From Pararge aegeria (Eukaryota; Arthropoda; Insecta; Lepidoptera; Nymphalidae), in the NCBI RefSeq assembly GCF_905163445.1, contig NC_053201.1, positions 13,154,001 through 13,218,000 on the forward strand: a stretch of DNA of 64,000 bases, read 5' to 3'. Shown here piece by piece: positions 49,801-61,356 of this stretch (its first letter is position 1; the number at the start of each line of letters is the position of its first letter). The notes under the pieces are model-generated. The model made no database searches. It was not told where the DNA came from and saw only the letters and a list, made by a program, of their open reading frames with translations. The translations under genes were made by a program, and so were the position numbers.

Positions 49801-52800
49801 AATAGAAATATAACATTACTTGATTTCATATAGTCTTAAACAACTTAAAAATAGATAGTTGTTATAAAGTGTATTGTAGCACTTTAGGTGATAATGGTAA
49901 TTTATGCATTGATAGATTATCGCAACAGGAAGACAGTGATTGATGCCGACAAAATCATCACAATGGATTACTTACTTACATTATTGGATCCTAGCCAAAC
50001 GGGAAGTTACATGATACTACGTGTATCCGTCGAAAGTGTTATTTATTCCTTTTAAAAAACCCTATTCATTTATTTACTAAAACTGATATCATGTATTTTT
50101 GGTACGATTCGATTTTAATTCATTTAAATTTTGACTGAAATAGGAAATGTCCTTACATTTCCTATTTCAGTCAAGTAAGGTAAAATCACCAGCATCTAGA
50201 AAAACTTACCTTTTGACCACTACATCAAGATTCAGAAAATATTCAGCTATCTCAAAAAATTTATTATATAAACAAATTTAAAGACAAATTAAACATTGAG
50301 CATTTGTAGTTCCTAATCAGGAGTTCTACCCAAAAGCTAACTCAAATATTATATCGATATATAAGTATGTGAACATCATTGTCTATGAGTAATTTGTGCA
50401 AATTCATAACACTGTGGATTCTACTATGGTATTGTTGAATAGTAAAAACGGGTGGTTGATGGACTAATAGGTTTTATATCGATATAGATATAATAGGAGC
50501 AAACCGTGCCATGCATGCCATCAAAGTCCAGCACAACTTTGAAACCAACTCACCAGTTCGCATTCGTCGATGGAATGCTTGACAATACCTTCATGCAGGC
50601 TCAAGGACCAGTTAACTAGATCTACGTTACGGTAATACTAGCTTCAGGGCCAGGGGTCACATATTGCGGTCAGGTGGTCAGCCACCGATCGGAAGCACGA
50701 AGCCGAGTGCGGACGCGACGATAGTTCCCGATACAATCATAACTTTTACACAACACAAATTCACATGAACAAGACAATATCAATTATGTCACAGTCAACG
50801 TACACGACCAAAATAGTTTTTATGTTGTATTTTTTTTTTCTCAAAATAAAATAATAATATGCATGACAATAATGAAAATAAAGCACGACATAAAATAATG
50901 AAAAACAACAAAAGAAAATATGAGATGATTGTTAATTGAAGGTGCGGGCCGCGTTTACCCCTGTGACCTATATCAGAAGCGTGATCAGAATATAAATTCT
51001 AATGACGGTTTAACGCTATTTTACATCCAATTAATCGAAAATTTAATTGGTTGTCGTTAAGTGCTGAATATACCGAAGCGGTTAAATTTTGTGCTATATA
51101 TCTACTTATATATGCCAATATCCATCAGGTGTTTTTACAGGGATTATTAGAGTGTGCCCTCTAATTACAACGAAAATATATTTCATAAAATATTATAAAA
51201 TAAAAATCAATTATAATAAAATATAAAAAAACGAATACAAAAATAGCGTTCTGCAGAAGTAAATTGAAGTTCATTTTATATTTAAATCAAAAATGCATCG
51301 AGGGGACAAAGAAAGTTTATAGTCTAATTTAAGATGGGATACGCGGCTCCGCACCGCATTATTATTTATTTATACATTTTAACAAAATGTTAATTCAATA
51401 TCTAACAAACATTTAGGGGAGAAAAATGTGCAAAAACATATACAAAATTAAAATAAGAAGAAAACATTAAAACAAATAATGAAACAAAAGTCACGAACAC
51501 TTATTATCCAAATACGATTACGATAGCTTGAGAATGTTTAGCACAGTGCATTATTGCCAGATATCCACTTGGTTATGGCCAGTTTTACTATAAACAAAGC
51601 TTCTATTGTTACATTTAGTTTATGATCCTCGTTTCACACAAACGAAACTTTGTTTTATAATAAAAATGTCATTTATAACATCTTTTGGTTAATTGGTTAT
51701 GTGCAACCACTCACCATTTTGTAATCGTCTATTTTGCTGATGGATCGGAGATACAGGTTGACGCGAACTAACGTTGGGCCATCGCCTTAGTGAGAAAAAA
51801 ACACCTTTTTAATTTTATTGAACCGCTTTTGTATGACACTATGTTAACATAATTTAGACCCAATCCGTTACTAATATTGAAAAGTTAGACGCAAGTGAAT
51901 GGCATAATGTTTTATGTTAAGATATTTAATGAGATGGAACTGATTCTACAGAAAAAATAACTAAATCTAATAATAAATATCCAGTCCATTTCATTACGAA
52001 TTGTCGATGATATATCAGCTTTGTAAATTATAAAATAGGATCAACCACTCTCGAATGAAGAAGCTTATTGTTTAGATTCCGAAAAATCTGATAAAAATAA
52101 ACCGCTGGAAAGTGCTAAGCAAAATTTAATACCAACCTTCCAAAAATTTATTTTTCCGTTAAATCCTGCGCGTGTAAGAATTTAAAGCGGCTGTTATTAG
52201 GGCAAGGCAGCGCGCGCGTCTAAAAACGATTTTGGTCGTCAACACCAAAGGGAAGAAAGATTGAAAACAAAGAAAAAACATATAAAAATAAATTTTGTAC
52301 ATTTAACTGGGTAAATCTCTCCACAAACTGACGGAGTGAATTGCCCATTCATTTGACTTGATGATTAGAAATAAAAACCGTTTTATAGAAGAAAAACAAT
52401 CTCATACATTATCTTAATCTAGATGCATGGTCCAGTCGGTCGTTGACTTACCATTGTGACGTCATCGATTTTTGATATACTTCGGACAAATATATTGACG
52501 CTCACTACGGCTGGCCCATCTAAGTACAGCAAAATATATGGTTGATATTACATTACAAAAAATCTAAGCCCTAATGGAGCAAACATTTTGTGTCACGCGG
52601 TGCCGACTCTGAAAACCACACACTCCTCTAATCATACTTACCTTTGTCCGTAAACTGTATGTACAATATCCTATCCGGTAGCTCTAATGTCGATGAATTT
52701 TTAAAATATTATAATACAAAAAAGAATCGTGGTGACTGTGAAAAAAAACGTACTAAAATCAAATTTGGGAAGAGAACATAACTTTTGGCTTGTTTATAGG

Positions 52801-55800
52801 AATTTGTGTCAGTGTTAAGGAATAGGAAATCCAACAAACTATCTATAACTAATTCCGAAATTGCCAAGCCGTTTGTAGAAGAGGTATTACTCAAATAATT
52901 TATGGAGTGCTAAGAGAAATCACTAAATCTGTGCCAAGTGTCTCTCTTTTGTGTTTGTATGTTACAAGTAAATGCAATTTCTAAATTTTTTTTTTTAATA
53001 CACCGTTAAGTTATTTTTGGATGAGCTAAATATTAATGCGTGAGAATTTCTTTTCATATTCGTGATTGTGTATTTACATGGCCTTGGGAGGGATTAAGCT
53101 AGGCTATCGAATATTTTACTAATATTATTTGCATAAACCCTCTACGTATTTAATCTGTTGCTTGCTTTTCTATCATTTAATTCTTACTGACATTTTTTTT
53201 TGTATGTTTTTAAACGAGGCAGTCAACGAAATGATTGTTATCCGTTTAAATTTTGCGATCACGAGTGACATATCGCGTGTCTATCGTACTTATATTGATT
53301 TTTAGATAATGAACTTTAAATTGTTGGTTTGTTATAATTTTATCATTAGAATAACGAAGTAATGTGTAATGTGTTCTAAATATAAAGTTAATGAAATTAA
53401 CGGATATGACATTATCTTTAAGTTCGAAGACAAGTTAGCGAAATGTTAAGTGTACCTACATGGTTTCTCTTGCTGGATACAAAATTACTTATTTTTATTC
53501 TATTACTCTAAATGTTGATTAGCAGAAATTCGTAACACGCCCGCACTCTTGCGGTTAAAAATCAGCGGTTTCTATCAACCCACCAGGCCGTAATATGAGT
53601 TCGAAATACTCACATTACACGACTTTCTAGACATAATTTATAAAAGTGTCAAAAATGGCCAATGTTATTTATATTTAATAGGCTCTAGTTTAATAACCGG
53701 CTTCAAAAAGAAGGAATTTGCAATGGCCGTTGATAGGTTTTATTAAAAAAAAAAAGATTATTCTCCGTTTGAAGGCGGTTGTAACTTTGCAAAATTTAAA
53801 GGTTTGTCTCAGTGAGATGAACCCGCTAGGGGGCGTAACATCTCACCAGATTGTCTAGTTATAATAGACTTATGTCTTGGAAGTCGTCAAAATAACACTC
53901 AAAACCACTTTCAGGCATTAGGATTTAAAAAAAGACACAGGAATCCTACGGGACGTCCCTTACCATAGAGTTACAAATATTAGTAATTACTTGCAATGCT
54001 AGTCTATCAATGAATGTTTCTACAAATATTTACCTAGCTCATCAAAATTCTTGCTTTCTCTCTTCTTGAAATCCTCGATTTACATTGACGATTAAATGCA
54101 GAATAATTCATATTTTATTATAAAACCTATAACAGTAACGTCTAAGGAATTATGGTATCATTTTAATCACCAGTATTAATAACTAACACATGGTAAGGGC
54201 TGAAGCGTTTTCATTGTATGACATCTCACTTATAATACCTTTAACGTATCATAAATATATATTTATACAACCTTTGTTCAGAACTTTTGCATTCATGTTA
54301 AATCATGTTAAACGACATTTATGAATTTTAACATTAATGTTAAATCATATAAATGTCGTTTATAACTTGCTAAAAACGTGAGATTTCACACAAAATAGTT
54401 CAAATAAGCTGTACGACGGTCGATCACTATTCTCTTTGGAATTTTAACACTTACTAACCATCTTAATGTCGCTTATTGTTGTAATACTTCGGACGAACAG
54501 GTTAATATTAACAATAGCCGGACCTGTCGAAAGAGGTCAGATTAACAGTAACACTGTTTCGCGAATTTACACAACAAAGACCTCAAAGCGACTAAAATCC
54601 GAAAATAATTTTCTAACCTCACAGTTGACGATATTTGAGTTTTAACATTAATGTTAATCGTATAAATGTCATTTATAAGTTGTTAAAAACGTGAGATTTC
54701 ACACAAAATATTTCAAACAAGCTCTACGATGGTCTGATGACTATTCTCGTTGTAATGTTAAAACTTACTAACCATCTTAACGTCGTTTATAGTTGTAATA
54801 GTTCTGACGAACAGGTTAATATTAACAACTGCAGGACCTGTCGAAAGAGGTCAAATTACCTGTACGTTAGTCTATGGTTAACACAAGAAATTTCTTGTGG
54901 TTTCCGAACGTCACACACATTGTTAGTATATTATGTTGACAACAATGAAGAAAGAACTCACAGTTGACTTATTCCCCGTCCGGAACACAAGTGTTGCAAG
55001 GTCAAAATCGTTAAAGTTGGTATCTCTGAGTAATAAGAGCCACTTACTTCTTAATCACATTTTAGCTTATGTACTAACTTGTCACAGATTTTAAAATAAT
55101 ATACAGATAATATACAAAACAAACCATAATTTTATTTGTTGAGACCGGGTTACGTCCTACCGTTCGCTTCATATGATGTATTTAAATGTTTATTTTCGCT
55201 ACAAAATGTTATAACATTCGAATGTTAGCGCTAATGTTAGTTATTTCAAAAACGTAGCGCACGTTAACAAAACACTCATAAATAACTGTTACATATACAC
55301 AGTATTCTTACAGGTTATCAGTCAAATCAAATCATAATTCATTTATTTAAAGTAGGCCTTCTTTATAAGTACTTTTGAAACGTCAAGTAAGTCTGTTTGT
55401 AGTGGCTCTACCAGCGGTTTTAAAGAGAGATTCTACCGTGTCACATTGCTCTTTTTCAAAATCATTGTATAGTTTACAATCTTCAGAACTTCCATGTAAG
55501 ACACAGTATCTACCCTGTGCATCTATCTAGACATCTGAGACCAATTTATTAATTTGTTAATTTTTTCCGCTTCGTGCATTTAAAATAGCGAGTCTAAACT
55601 GAAAAATAACACAATTGAAAATATATTATCTGGTGTCATCGAGCTTTTTGATTAATCACTCAGTCCACCCTTTGTAGTGATTTGAATGTAATGAACAAAT
55701 CTTATTTCTTTATTCGCCATTTCACCATAACAATTCTATTGTTTCCAGAATGACTAAGCAACTTTCACCCACGAAATAAAAGTGTATTAATATTGTTAAA

Positions 55801-58800
55801 TGTCATTGGACAAGGTTCAACGTGTTGTACTTTCAGAAATAAAGGATAGTACTAAATATCCTTGTTATTTATAAAGACTGTTTTTTTAACACACAGACAC
55901 ACGACTGAGCCTTCAAACATAACTGCAAAATAAGAAGAGCTGGAATTACTAATAATTACTCAGACTTCGATTTAATACGTAATTTTACTCGTTTGCCAAA
56001 TTGTTAATATTAAAAAAGTCTATACAATTTTAACAAATAGCAGCGGTGCTGACAGAAGACAAACAATTAAATATAAAAAAAAAATTATACTTTCCAGTAA
56101 TAACCCAAAATTCATTATTTAAACTTAGTCCCTTCAAAATACACGAAATTTAAATCATCATTGATTTTATTTCTGTCTTGCTAAACAGTTTATCACAACT
56201 GAATGCTACAGCATTGTTCTTTATTAATGTCACAGATATACAAAGTCGATTGATTTGTCCATTACAATATATATTTATCGATAGCTCCCTTAATTATTTA
56301 TGTCATAAGTTGATTGTGATAACTTCTTATTCGAATACGTTGTATATAGATGTCACCGTTGCTCCGCGTTGCCTGCACTCTGTTTAAGCTGTTTCTTGAT
56401 GCACCAATTATGTTTTTATGTCACTTATAGTAATTGGGCTCATAAACTAGGTTTCCGGTTGAGATATTACAATAATTTAAAACGGTAACTATAATTCTAA
56501 TAGATATTTGTTGAAATAAATCTGTCGGTATCACAAAGTTTTTTTTTTAAAAGAATAAAAATTTGCGAGATCCGTAGACGCGCACGGAGCACTTAACTAA
56601 ATTGCTCTTCCGCAAGATAAGAACAATTTTTGCCTCGGCTCTAATGATGGCGTCCGCCCCGTTGAGGTTGGCTCGAAAACATATTATCGTCATTTCTAAA
56701 GACAAGTTATTAACGAGCGTTTTTTCTTCTGCTTTACAAAGAAATTTAAATTAAAAATATTTTGACAAGAACATGGATGGCCTCAGAAAAGTTTTTGAAA
56801 CTAATAGCTTGGTGTACTAAAGGAGTTACTCCAGATCCGCTGCCGTTCCTTTTATATATACATAACTCGTCGCTTACTACCATTGCATAAAGCAGTATTA
56901 CTGTAATATTTTTATAAGGTGTACTTAATGCTGCCAAACTTTTTGCACTACCTGTGGTCCAAGGTAGTGTCAAGGGGCAAAACAAAATATCACGCTGCGA
57001 TGGTTATTTGTAACCTGATAATTTATTATGTTGTATTTCCAACTTTCCCTTCACTGGTCACAAAGGTAATCCATGTAAAAGATGAAATTAAAACTGTTAA
57101 CTTTAAGTTGTGTAATTTTTTATTTAGGCATATTTTATTACATTTAAATTAACATAAAAATGTATAGATAGAAGAACAAATTAATTACGGGCATGTGTTT
57201 GCATGGGATCCAAGTTATTAACATCAAACTCGATCGATAGCATATTGTAATAATTTGTCTTTCTGCCCGTCTGTTGATCCAAGCTTTACTTCAGAGCGGC
57301 TGATAAGAATTTGGCATGACTTGTCTCTACAAGTCATGCCAAATTAGTATGAGCCTCTGCTCATACAGGTAGTAAAAAAGTTTATATTCCGGAAAGCCTT
57401 GAAGAATGAAGGTCTGGTTTATTTTATGCGTAAAACCATTAAACGGGTCTATGAAAATACATTTATCATCATCATCATAACAGCCCATCACCGGCCCACC
57501 ACAGGGCACGGGTATTCTCCCACGTCTCCCACAATGAGAAGAGGTTACGTTAGGTTTATAACACATACAGAGCATAGATAATGCGTATACAGAGGAAACG
57601 GTTTTAAAGAAACACATTTTTGAAGTAATACAATCTGACGTTAGATTAATAGTTTTTAATTTAATATCTTTTTATACACAAAAACAACTTTTTAACATAA
57701 ATTGTGAAATTGGGATCAATCTATCAGAAATTCTAGCAAGGAGTAGCAGATAACCGCTCAACCGAAAATAAGTATCAATTCTTGTTAAAGCTTTGTAGAG
57801 AGGTGAACAATAAAAGTAATCTTAATAAAAACTACTCATGTTATCGACGTTAATTAAACCAACTCCTTTACTCGGCCTTAATTCTACTGAAAAGAAGTCA
57901 TCATTAAAATCAGAAGCATTATCTTTATAATAATTAATACCTGGGGTTCAGCAAGGAGGTATCCTTAACCCAAAAACCATCCTTTTATGCATTAATCATA
58001 TTCGTAATACTGTATATATATTTTATAGATTTTTTATAATAAACTTTGTGAAATATTCTAAACGTATCATAAGTGTACATTTTTATAGTGCGAGGCAACA
58101 ATGTGCTTTCTTTCAGAGGCTCGGCTGTGATTTTTTGAATGAAAATATCTCGTTACTGGAAATATGGGACCGAGAAAGTTTACTAATATCTTAAATTTGT
58201 ATGGAATTTTCTAAAACATGATATTAGTTTGTCCGTACACAATGACCTGGGGACAATTACTATCAATTGACTGATTTGTACCAAGACGAACTGTTTGCTA
58301 GTAACGAAAAAATTCCCAAAAACGGCATCAGGCTCTGTGTTTTCGAACACATCGATTGACTTCTTCTTTTCAGTAACGCGTTTTCATACAAAAAGTTACA
58401 AACGAGACAAAGATCAATATTAGGAGAGCCACACATGTAAGGAACTACCCAATAAGTTCACCTGCACATTTAAACTGTGTACGTAAAACGGAACGTGTAC
58501 GACTGTTTGTACCTAAACAGGAGCACCCAAGCTGATCTCGTTAAATAAGCTCATCGCTTTTGTTATTGGCTAATAATATTTTTCACTCGCTCAAATTCAA
58601 TATTTCAGCCAATAGCAAAAGAGTGCCAGCAAACACTGCACTTGCGTTCAAAATCTTTATTGTATCACCTGTATTGTATTTGTTATCTGTGATTATTTAT
58701 CTGTGAGTAAACAATAAAAGTGAATATAAATAATAATACATTCATTCATTCTTTAATAGGATGCATTCCAAATTCACATAAAGATCTAATATAAATAAAG

Positions 58801-59117
58801 TTTGTGATGGCGTGTACCCCACAATTTACCACCTGACCAACATGCTCCGTTTTACACGCACAGTTAAATAAATACAGTTAAACCTGTTATGTACAACCTT
58901 GCATGAATCACTCTTTTTAATTGCAATATTTTTGTATTTTTATGTGATAGGGTATTTATAATTTATACAGTGACACAGTGTAGTGATATAAAGGTACCAC
59001 TTACCAGTTCCATTGATGCCGGAAGGTCTGATGCGGGCGTCGTACCGCCCCGGACCAAGGATCTGGTCCAAAATCTGTTTCTCCTTCTCTCTGAAGTTTA
59101 TCTTCGCGTTCATACAT
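40873..59117 (-). CDS. GluClalpha: Glutamate-gated chloride channel GluCl alpha, exons 2-10 (exon 1 not in view)
   Basis: Cys-loop anion channel that mediates inhibitory glutamate transmission; target of avermectins. Exons in order: 2, 59117-59005 (CMNAKINFREKEKQ...GINGT); alternative exon 3 copies at 54837-54773, 54523-54459, 52519-52452 and 51785-51715; 4, 48985-48916; 5, 48314-48078; 6, 47185-47051; 7, 44940-44788; 8, 43576-43302; 9, 42413-42229; 10, 40912-40873 (STYLFRDEDEEK, TGA). Every junction is GT-AG and keeps frame. Exon 5 holds the Cys-loop (C-x13-C in CPMNLKLYPLDKQTC). Exons 6-7 hold the second Cys pair (CNSKTNTGEYSC). Exon 7 has TM1 and the PAR motif for anion selectivity. Exon 8 has TM2-TM3 and the start of the intracellular loop; exons 9-10 have TM4. 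The signal-peptide exon must lie before exon 2 and I could not find it. Confidence 0.95.
41161..41559 (+). mobile_element. TIR element, TACAACGTGTAACCGAA family, with TGAA microsatellite
   Basis: Third copy, in GluCl intron 9. It contains a GAATGAATGAAT run near 41418-41443 that is absent from the other two copies. Confidence 0.65.
43677..43943. mobile_element. PIF/Harbinger-type MITE in a GluCl intron
   Basis: Ends TACCCGTTTTCACTAAA and TTAGTGAAAACTGGCA form inverted repeats, flanked by TTA at 43674-43676 and 43944-43946. Shorter relative (267 bp) of the element at 40291. Lies about 100 bp upstream of exon 8. Confidence 0.75.
44340..44590 (+). mobile_element. tRNA-derived SINE, copy 1
   Basis: The head has a tRNA-like A box (TGGCGCAATGGGCAGCG) and B box (GGGTTCGATT). 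The body runs to ATTCATCAGC..AACACAAGC..GGGGCTAG. Nearly the same order and sequence as 63176-63425. In a GluCl intron. Confidence 0.8.
45054..45109. repeat. Near-perfect palindrome, 24-bp arms, 8-nt loop, GluCl intron 6
   Basis: Arms 45054-45077 and 45086-45109 start AGCCGTAGCTTATTGT and differ at one base pair. Confidence 0.9.
46000..46270 (-). mobile_element. Non-LTR reverse transcriptase C-terminal fragment
   Basis: The minus strand encodes RSFLPRTCKLWNNLPSDVFP then YNLGLFKGRINKSL, the typical end of lepidopteran non-LTR reverse transcriptases, followed by a poly-A tract seen as T-run at 45998-46017. Antisense-free insertion in GluCl intron 6 (same strand as the gene). Confidence 0.7.
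47580..47790 (+). repeat. Interspersed repeat with AGTTAGCCC..CCACCAGACCA, three further partial copies
   Basis: GTTAGCCCTTGACTG, TAGCGGGCTAACC and CCACGGCTGAAGCCTCC recur at 15270-15410 and 41770-41870, and in split form at 4360-4415 plus 4650-4760. Non-coding. Confidence 0.55.
47961..48012 (-). mobile_element. Short LINE 3' UTR fragment next to GluCl exon 5
   Basis: CTTTTGAATCGTCAAGTATG and GTAGCGACTCCACC match the 55371-55420 part of the family. It ends about 65 bp downstream of exon 5 on the transcript. Confidence 0.45.
50131..50174. repeat. Perfect palindrome, 20-bp arms, 4-nt loop, GluCl intron 3
   Basis: Arm TTGACTGAAATAGGAAATGT, loop CCTT, exact complement at 50155-50174. Confidence 0.95.
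51715..51785 (-). CDS. GluClalpha: GluCl alternative exon 3, 3c-like (71 bp)
   Basis: One of four mutually interchangeable exons between exons 2 and 4. Joined to exon 2 it reads ...NGT-GDGPTLVRVNLYLRSISKIDDYKM, then exon 4 EYSVQ. Acceptor CTAAG, donor GTGAGT. It starts in phase 1 and ends in phase 0, like the other copies, and is one codon longer than 3b. It encodes the first beta strands of the ligand-binding domain. The label 3c follows my recollection of insect GluCl exon 3 variants. Confidence 0.9.
52452..52519 (-). CDS. GluClalpha: GluCl alternative exon 3, 3b-like (68 bp)
   Basis: Reads DGPAVVSVNIFVRSISKIDDVTM after exon 2. Acceptor ACTTAG, donor GTAAGT, phase 1 to phase 0. Closest to the insect 3b variant, although Ser replaces the common Arg after VV. 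It can substitute for the other copies without changing frame. Confidence 0.9.
54459..54523 (-). CDS. GluClalpha: GluCl alternative exon 3, 3a-like copy 1 (65 bp)
   Basis: Reads GPAIVNINLFVRSITTISDIKM after exon 2. Acceptor CGACAG, donor GTTAGT, phase 1 to phase 0. It lies in the copy at 54326-54546 of a local duplication. Together with the 54773-54837 exon it forms a pair of 3a-type alternatives. Confidence 0.9.
54773..54837 (-). CDS. GluClalpha: GluCl alternative exon 3, 3a-like copy 2 (65 bp)
   Basis: Reads GPAVVNINLFVRTITTINDVKM after exon 2. It has the same acceptor and donor as copy 1 and the same length. It differs from copy 1 at four residues (I/V, S/T, S/N, I/V), all conservative, and has no stop or frameshift, so the copy looks maintained rather than decayed. 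Confidence 0.88.
55322..55490 (-). mobile_element. LINE 3' UTR fragment in GluCl intron 2
   Basis: Inverted copy of the same tail (GTACTTTTGAAACGTCAAG, CTCTACCAGCGG). Same strand as GluCl. Confidence 0.65.
57309..57344. repeat. Perfect palindrome, 16-bp arms, 4-nt loop, GluCl intron 2
   Basis: Arm ATTTGGCATGACTTGT, loop CTCT, exact complement. A second 8-bp palindrome (GTATGAGC..GCTCATAC) follows directly. Confidence 0.92.
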
Positions 59118-59355
59118 CTGTGTAAAAGATATATTTTTAGAATAATAGCTATGTTACGCGGTGTTACCTGCGAGGCTTATGTAATTTATTTATTACTAAA
59201 AGTGGAAAGTATTTTTTTTATCATAAGTTAATAAATTTCGATTGCTTTCAGTGGCAGATTTGTTGTACTACAATTCTCGTAATGTCATATTTAATCGCCG
59301 GATATTGTATATTTTACAGCTTTCTCTTCGTCTTTTAAGTATATAAACGATATGT

Positions 59356-59392
59356 AACAGAAAAATCTTATTACCTTTAAGATTTTTCTGTT
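59356..59392. repeat. Perfect palindrome, 15-bp arms, 7-nt loop
   Basis: Arm AACAGAAAAATCTTA (59356-59370), loop TTACCTT, complement at 59378-59392. Upstream of GluCl exon 2. Confidence 0.92.
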
Positions 59393-59879
59393 AGCCTACG
59401 TTTTATAAAAACTTTATGTAGACGCGTTTGAATGTAGTATAATTATTGCAACATTTCTTATAGAAAAAAAGGACTATTTTTAAAACGGTCAACCTTACAA
59501 TAAAGAGCACCGAAATATGCATTAAGTACAAATTTAGAATTTCTAGATCTCTTGGTTTTACGAAAACGATAAATAATAGTATCTTGACTGTATTTAGTGA
59601 ATACATAGTGCCATCAATTAAGACGACTTAAGTTGTTGTGCTGATTTTGTTACACTGCTGCATATTTTCAATAAATGACAAAATTAACAGTAGCGTGTCA
59701 TAAACTGGTGGAGCCCACGAGTTTACTGGTTAGTCACTGGCTGTAACAACATGCGATAAAAATAAAGAACAACGCTGTTCGCATATTATGTAAACACCAT
59801 CTCTGAAATACTGAATACTTCCTGTATTCAGATAGTTTTTGACTGTATCGCTTCAACTGACATTAGAAAGAATAAAAAT

Positions 59880-60310
59880 TCACTACTTCTATGCCGTGTA
59901 GTGTCTTTGTAGTTCTGGGTGACCATTCCCAGACCATTCCAGGGGCAATGCTCCATGCCACCACACGCGTCGTGGGTTACGGCCCTTAGATATAAGGGTT
60001 AGCTGCGAATAATCAATAAGCAGTCGCGGACAATGGGGCTGTTCATTAGAGGGGAGCTGGAGAGCTCGTAGTATACCACAAGAAATGGCGTACAATCCCG
60101 GAAAGGTGAATGTCAGTGGCGAGTTGGGACCGCTGCTATAAACTATGGGCCTCGTCAACCTTGGCTGGTAACCCCTCTAGAAGATGATTGACTTCGACAA
60201 CAAAGAACCAGGCACGTACGTAGCCCTTAAGGTGGCAGCCCCACCAACGGACTCGGCTGCTGTGGACTAATGACCCGCACACCTTAAACTCATCTCCATT
60301 AAAGATACTG
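59880..60310. repeat. GC-rich block, probable retroelement remnant
   Basis: Base composition unlike its surroundings, no intact frame; contains TTGGCTGGTAACCCCTCTAG and GATTGACTTCGACAAC. Followed at 60500-60590 by a repeat that also occurs at 42030-42110 (AACC-GTCTG-CCA, GGTGGTTAT). Confidence 0.35.
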
Positions 60311-61099
60311 AGAATACTAAGTGTAAAAAGTCGGCCTTATACACCACCAGGTGTTAAAGGACTTTAAGAATACGAAGATGCCGTGTGGTGACGGCTGATC
60401 AGAATACAGTTGTCGTACGAGACGGAGGAATAATATCGTAGAACGGACAGCAGGATCCCCTGTGCCACTAGTATCATCTACTCTGTAGCTATCACCTACT
60501 TGTCATCAACCTGTCTGTCCAACGCGGTGGTTATAGGCAAACCCTCAAATTGGAAGAAGTTTATTCCAGCAGTGGATTGACGGGATTCGAAGCTTAGTAT
60601 TTTGATTTTCATTATTTTAATTTCCATAATAAACAAAACAAAATAAATGAGTTTCGAAATGATTAAATAACGTACCGATTCGATTTTTAATTTTTGTAAT
60701 TCTTGTAAAAAACAAAACGAAATAAATAGGTTACTAACCGATTTATTTAATTCCACATAGTTTCCAAATTAGCGTGTGGGTGTACCGAAAATTCTTTGAG
60801 CTGACGTACTGTACTTAGGAATGTGTTAGACATGTAATATGACAGCATACACGACAGGTATGAATACTACGTCATTGTGTAACACTAAAAATATTATAAG
60901 GCGAAAGCAAACACGGCTAAAAATAACAAATTCGACAACCGCGACCAAACAACGATGCGTAGCTGACACGTTGTCATAACTTTGCTAACCACAAAACTAC
61001 TAGAGATCATAGAGGGAAAAATTATTATCAGAACGAAACTGATGTAATTTTCAGTTGGTAAAGTTTAACTGCTCGAAACTACAATGATTTATGCGTATT

Positions 61100-61260
61100 T
61101 TTAACCTCCGACGCAAAAACTACGGGCTTTTATTAGTTCGACATTTCTGTGTGTGTGTCAGTCTGTGGTATCGTGTTTTTTTTTTGTTTGAAAGGTGATG
61201 TCGTGAGTGTTCGTATGTTTGATGAAAATCGGTTCAACGCTTGGTTCAATGGCTTGACTA
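61100..61260 (+). repeat. Interspersed lepidopteran repeat (CCTCCGACGCAAAAAC type)
   Basis: CCTCCGACGCAAAAACTACG, TTTCTGTGTGTGTGTC and GATGAAAATCGGTTCAACG follow the order of a widespread lepidopteran repeat that I recognise from memory. Non-coding. Confidence 0.5.
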
Positions 61261-61356
61261 GTAGAATACTATACACAATGGTAAATATTCCCACAGCACA
61301 GGAGACGTGGAAAAATGTCTTTATCTCAAAGGCATCCTTCCTACTAATCCTATGTG

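Larger units (their letters stand above)
54326..54860. repeat. Tandem duplication carrying the two 3a-like GluCl exons
   Basis: Copies 54326-54546 and 54640-54860 (221 bp each, 314-bp offset) are alignable without large gaps, through intron as well as exon (AAACGTGAGATTTCACACAA, AACAGGTTAATATTAACAA). Confidence 0.9.

Noticed and set aside
50640..50745. Minus-strand frame beginning MIVSGTIVASALGFVLPIGG
   Set aside because: Resembles a short signal-like start but stops after 20 codons and has no donor; not accepted as the missing GluCl exon 1, which must lie upstream of exon 2.
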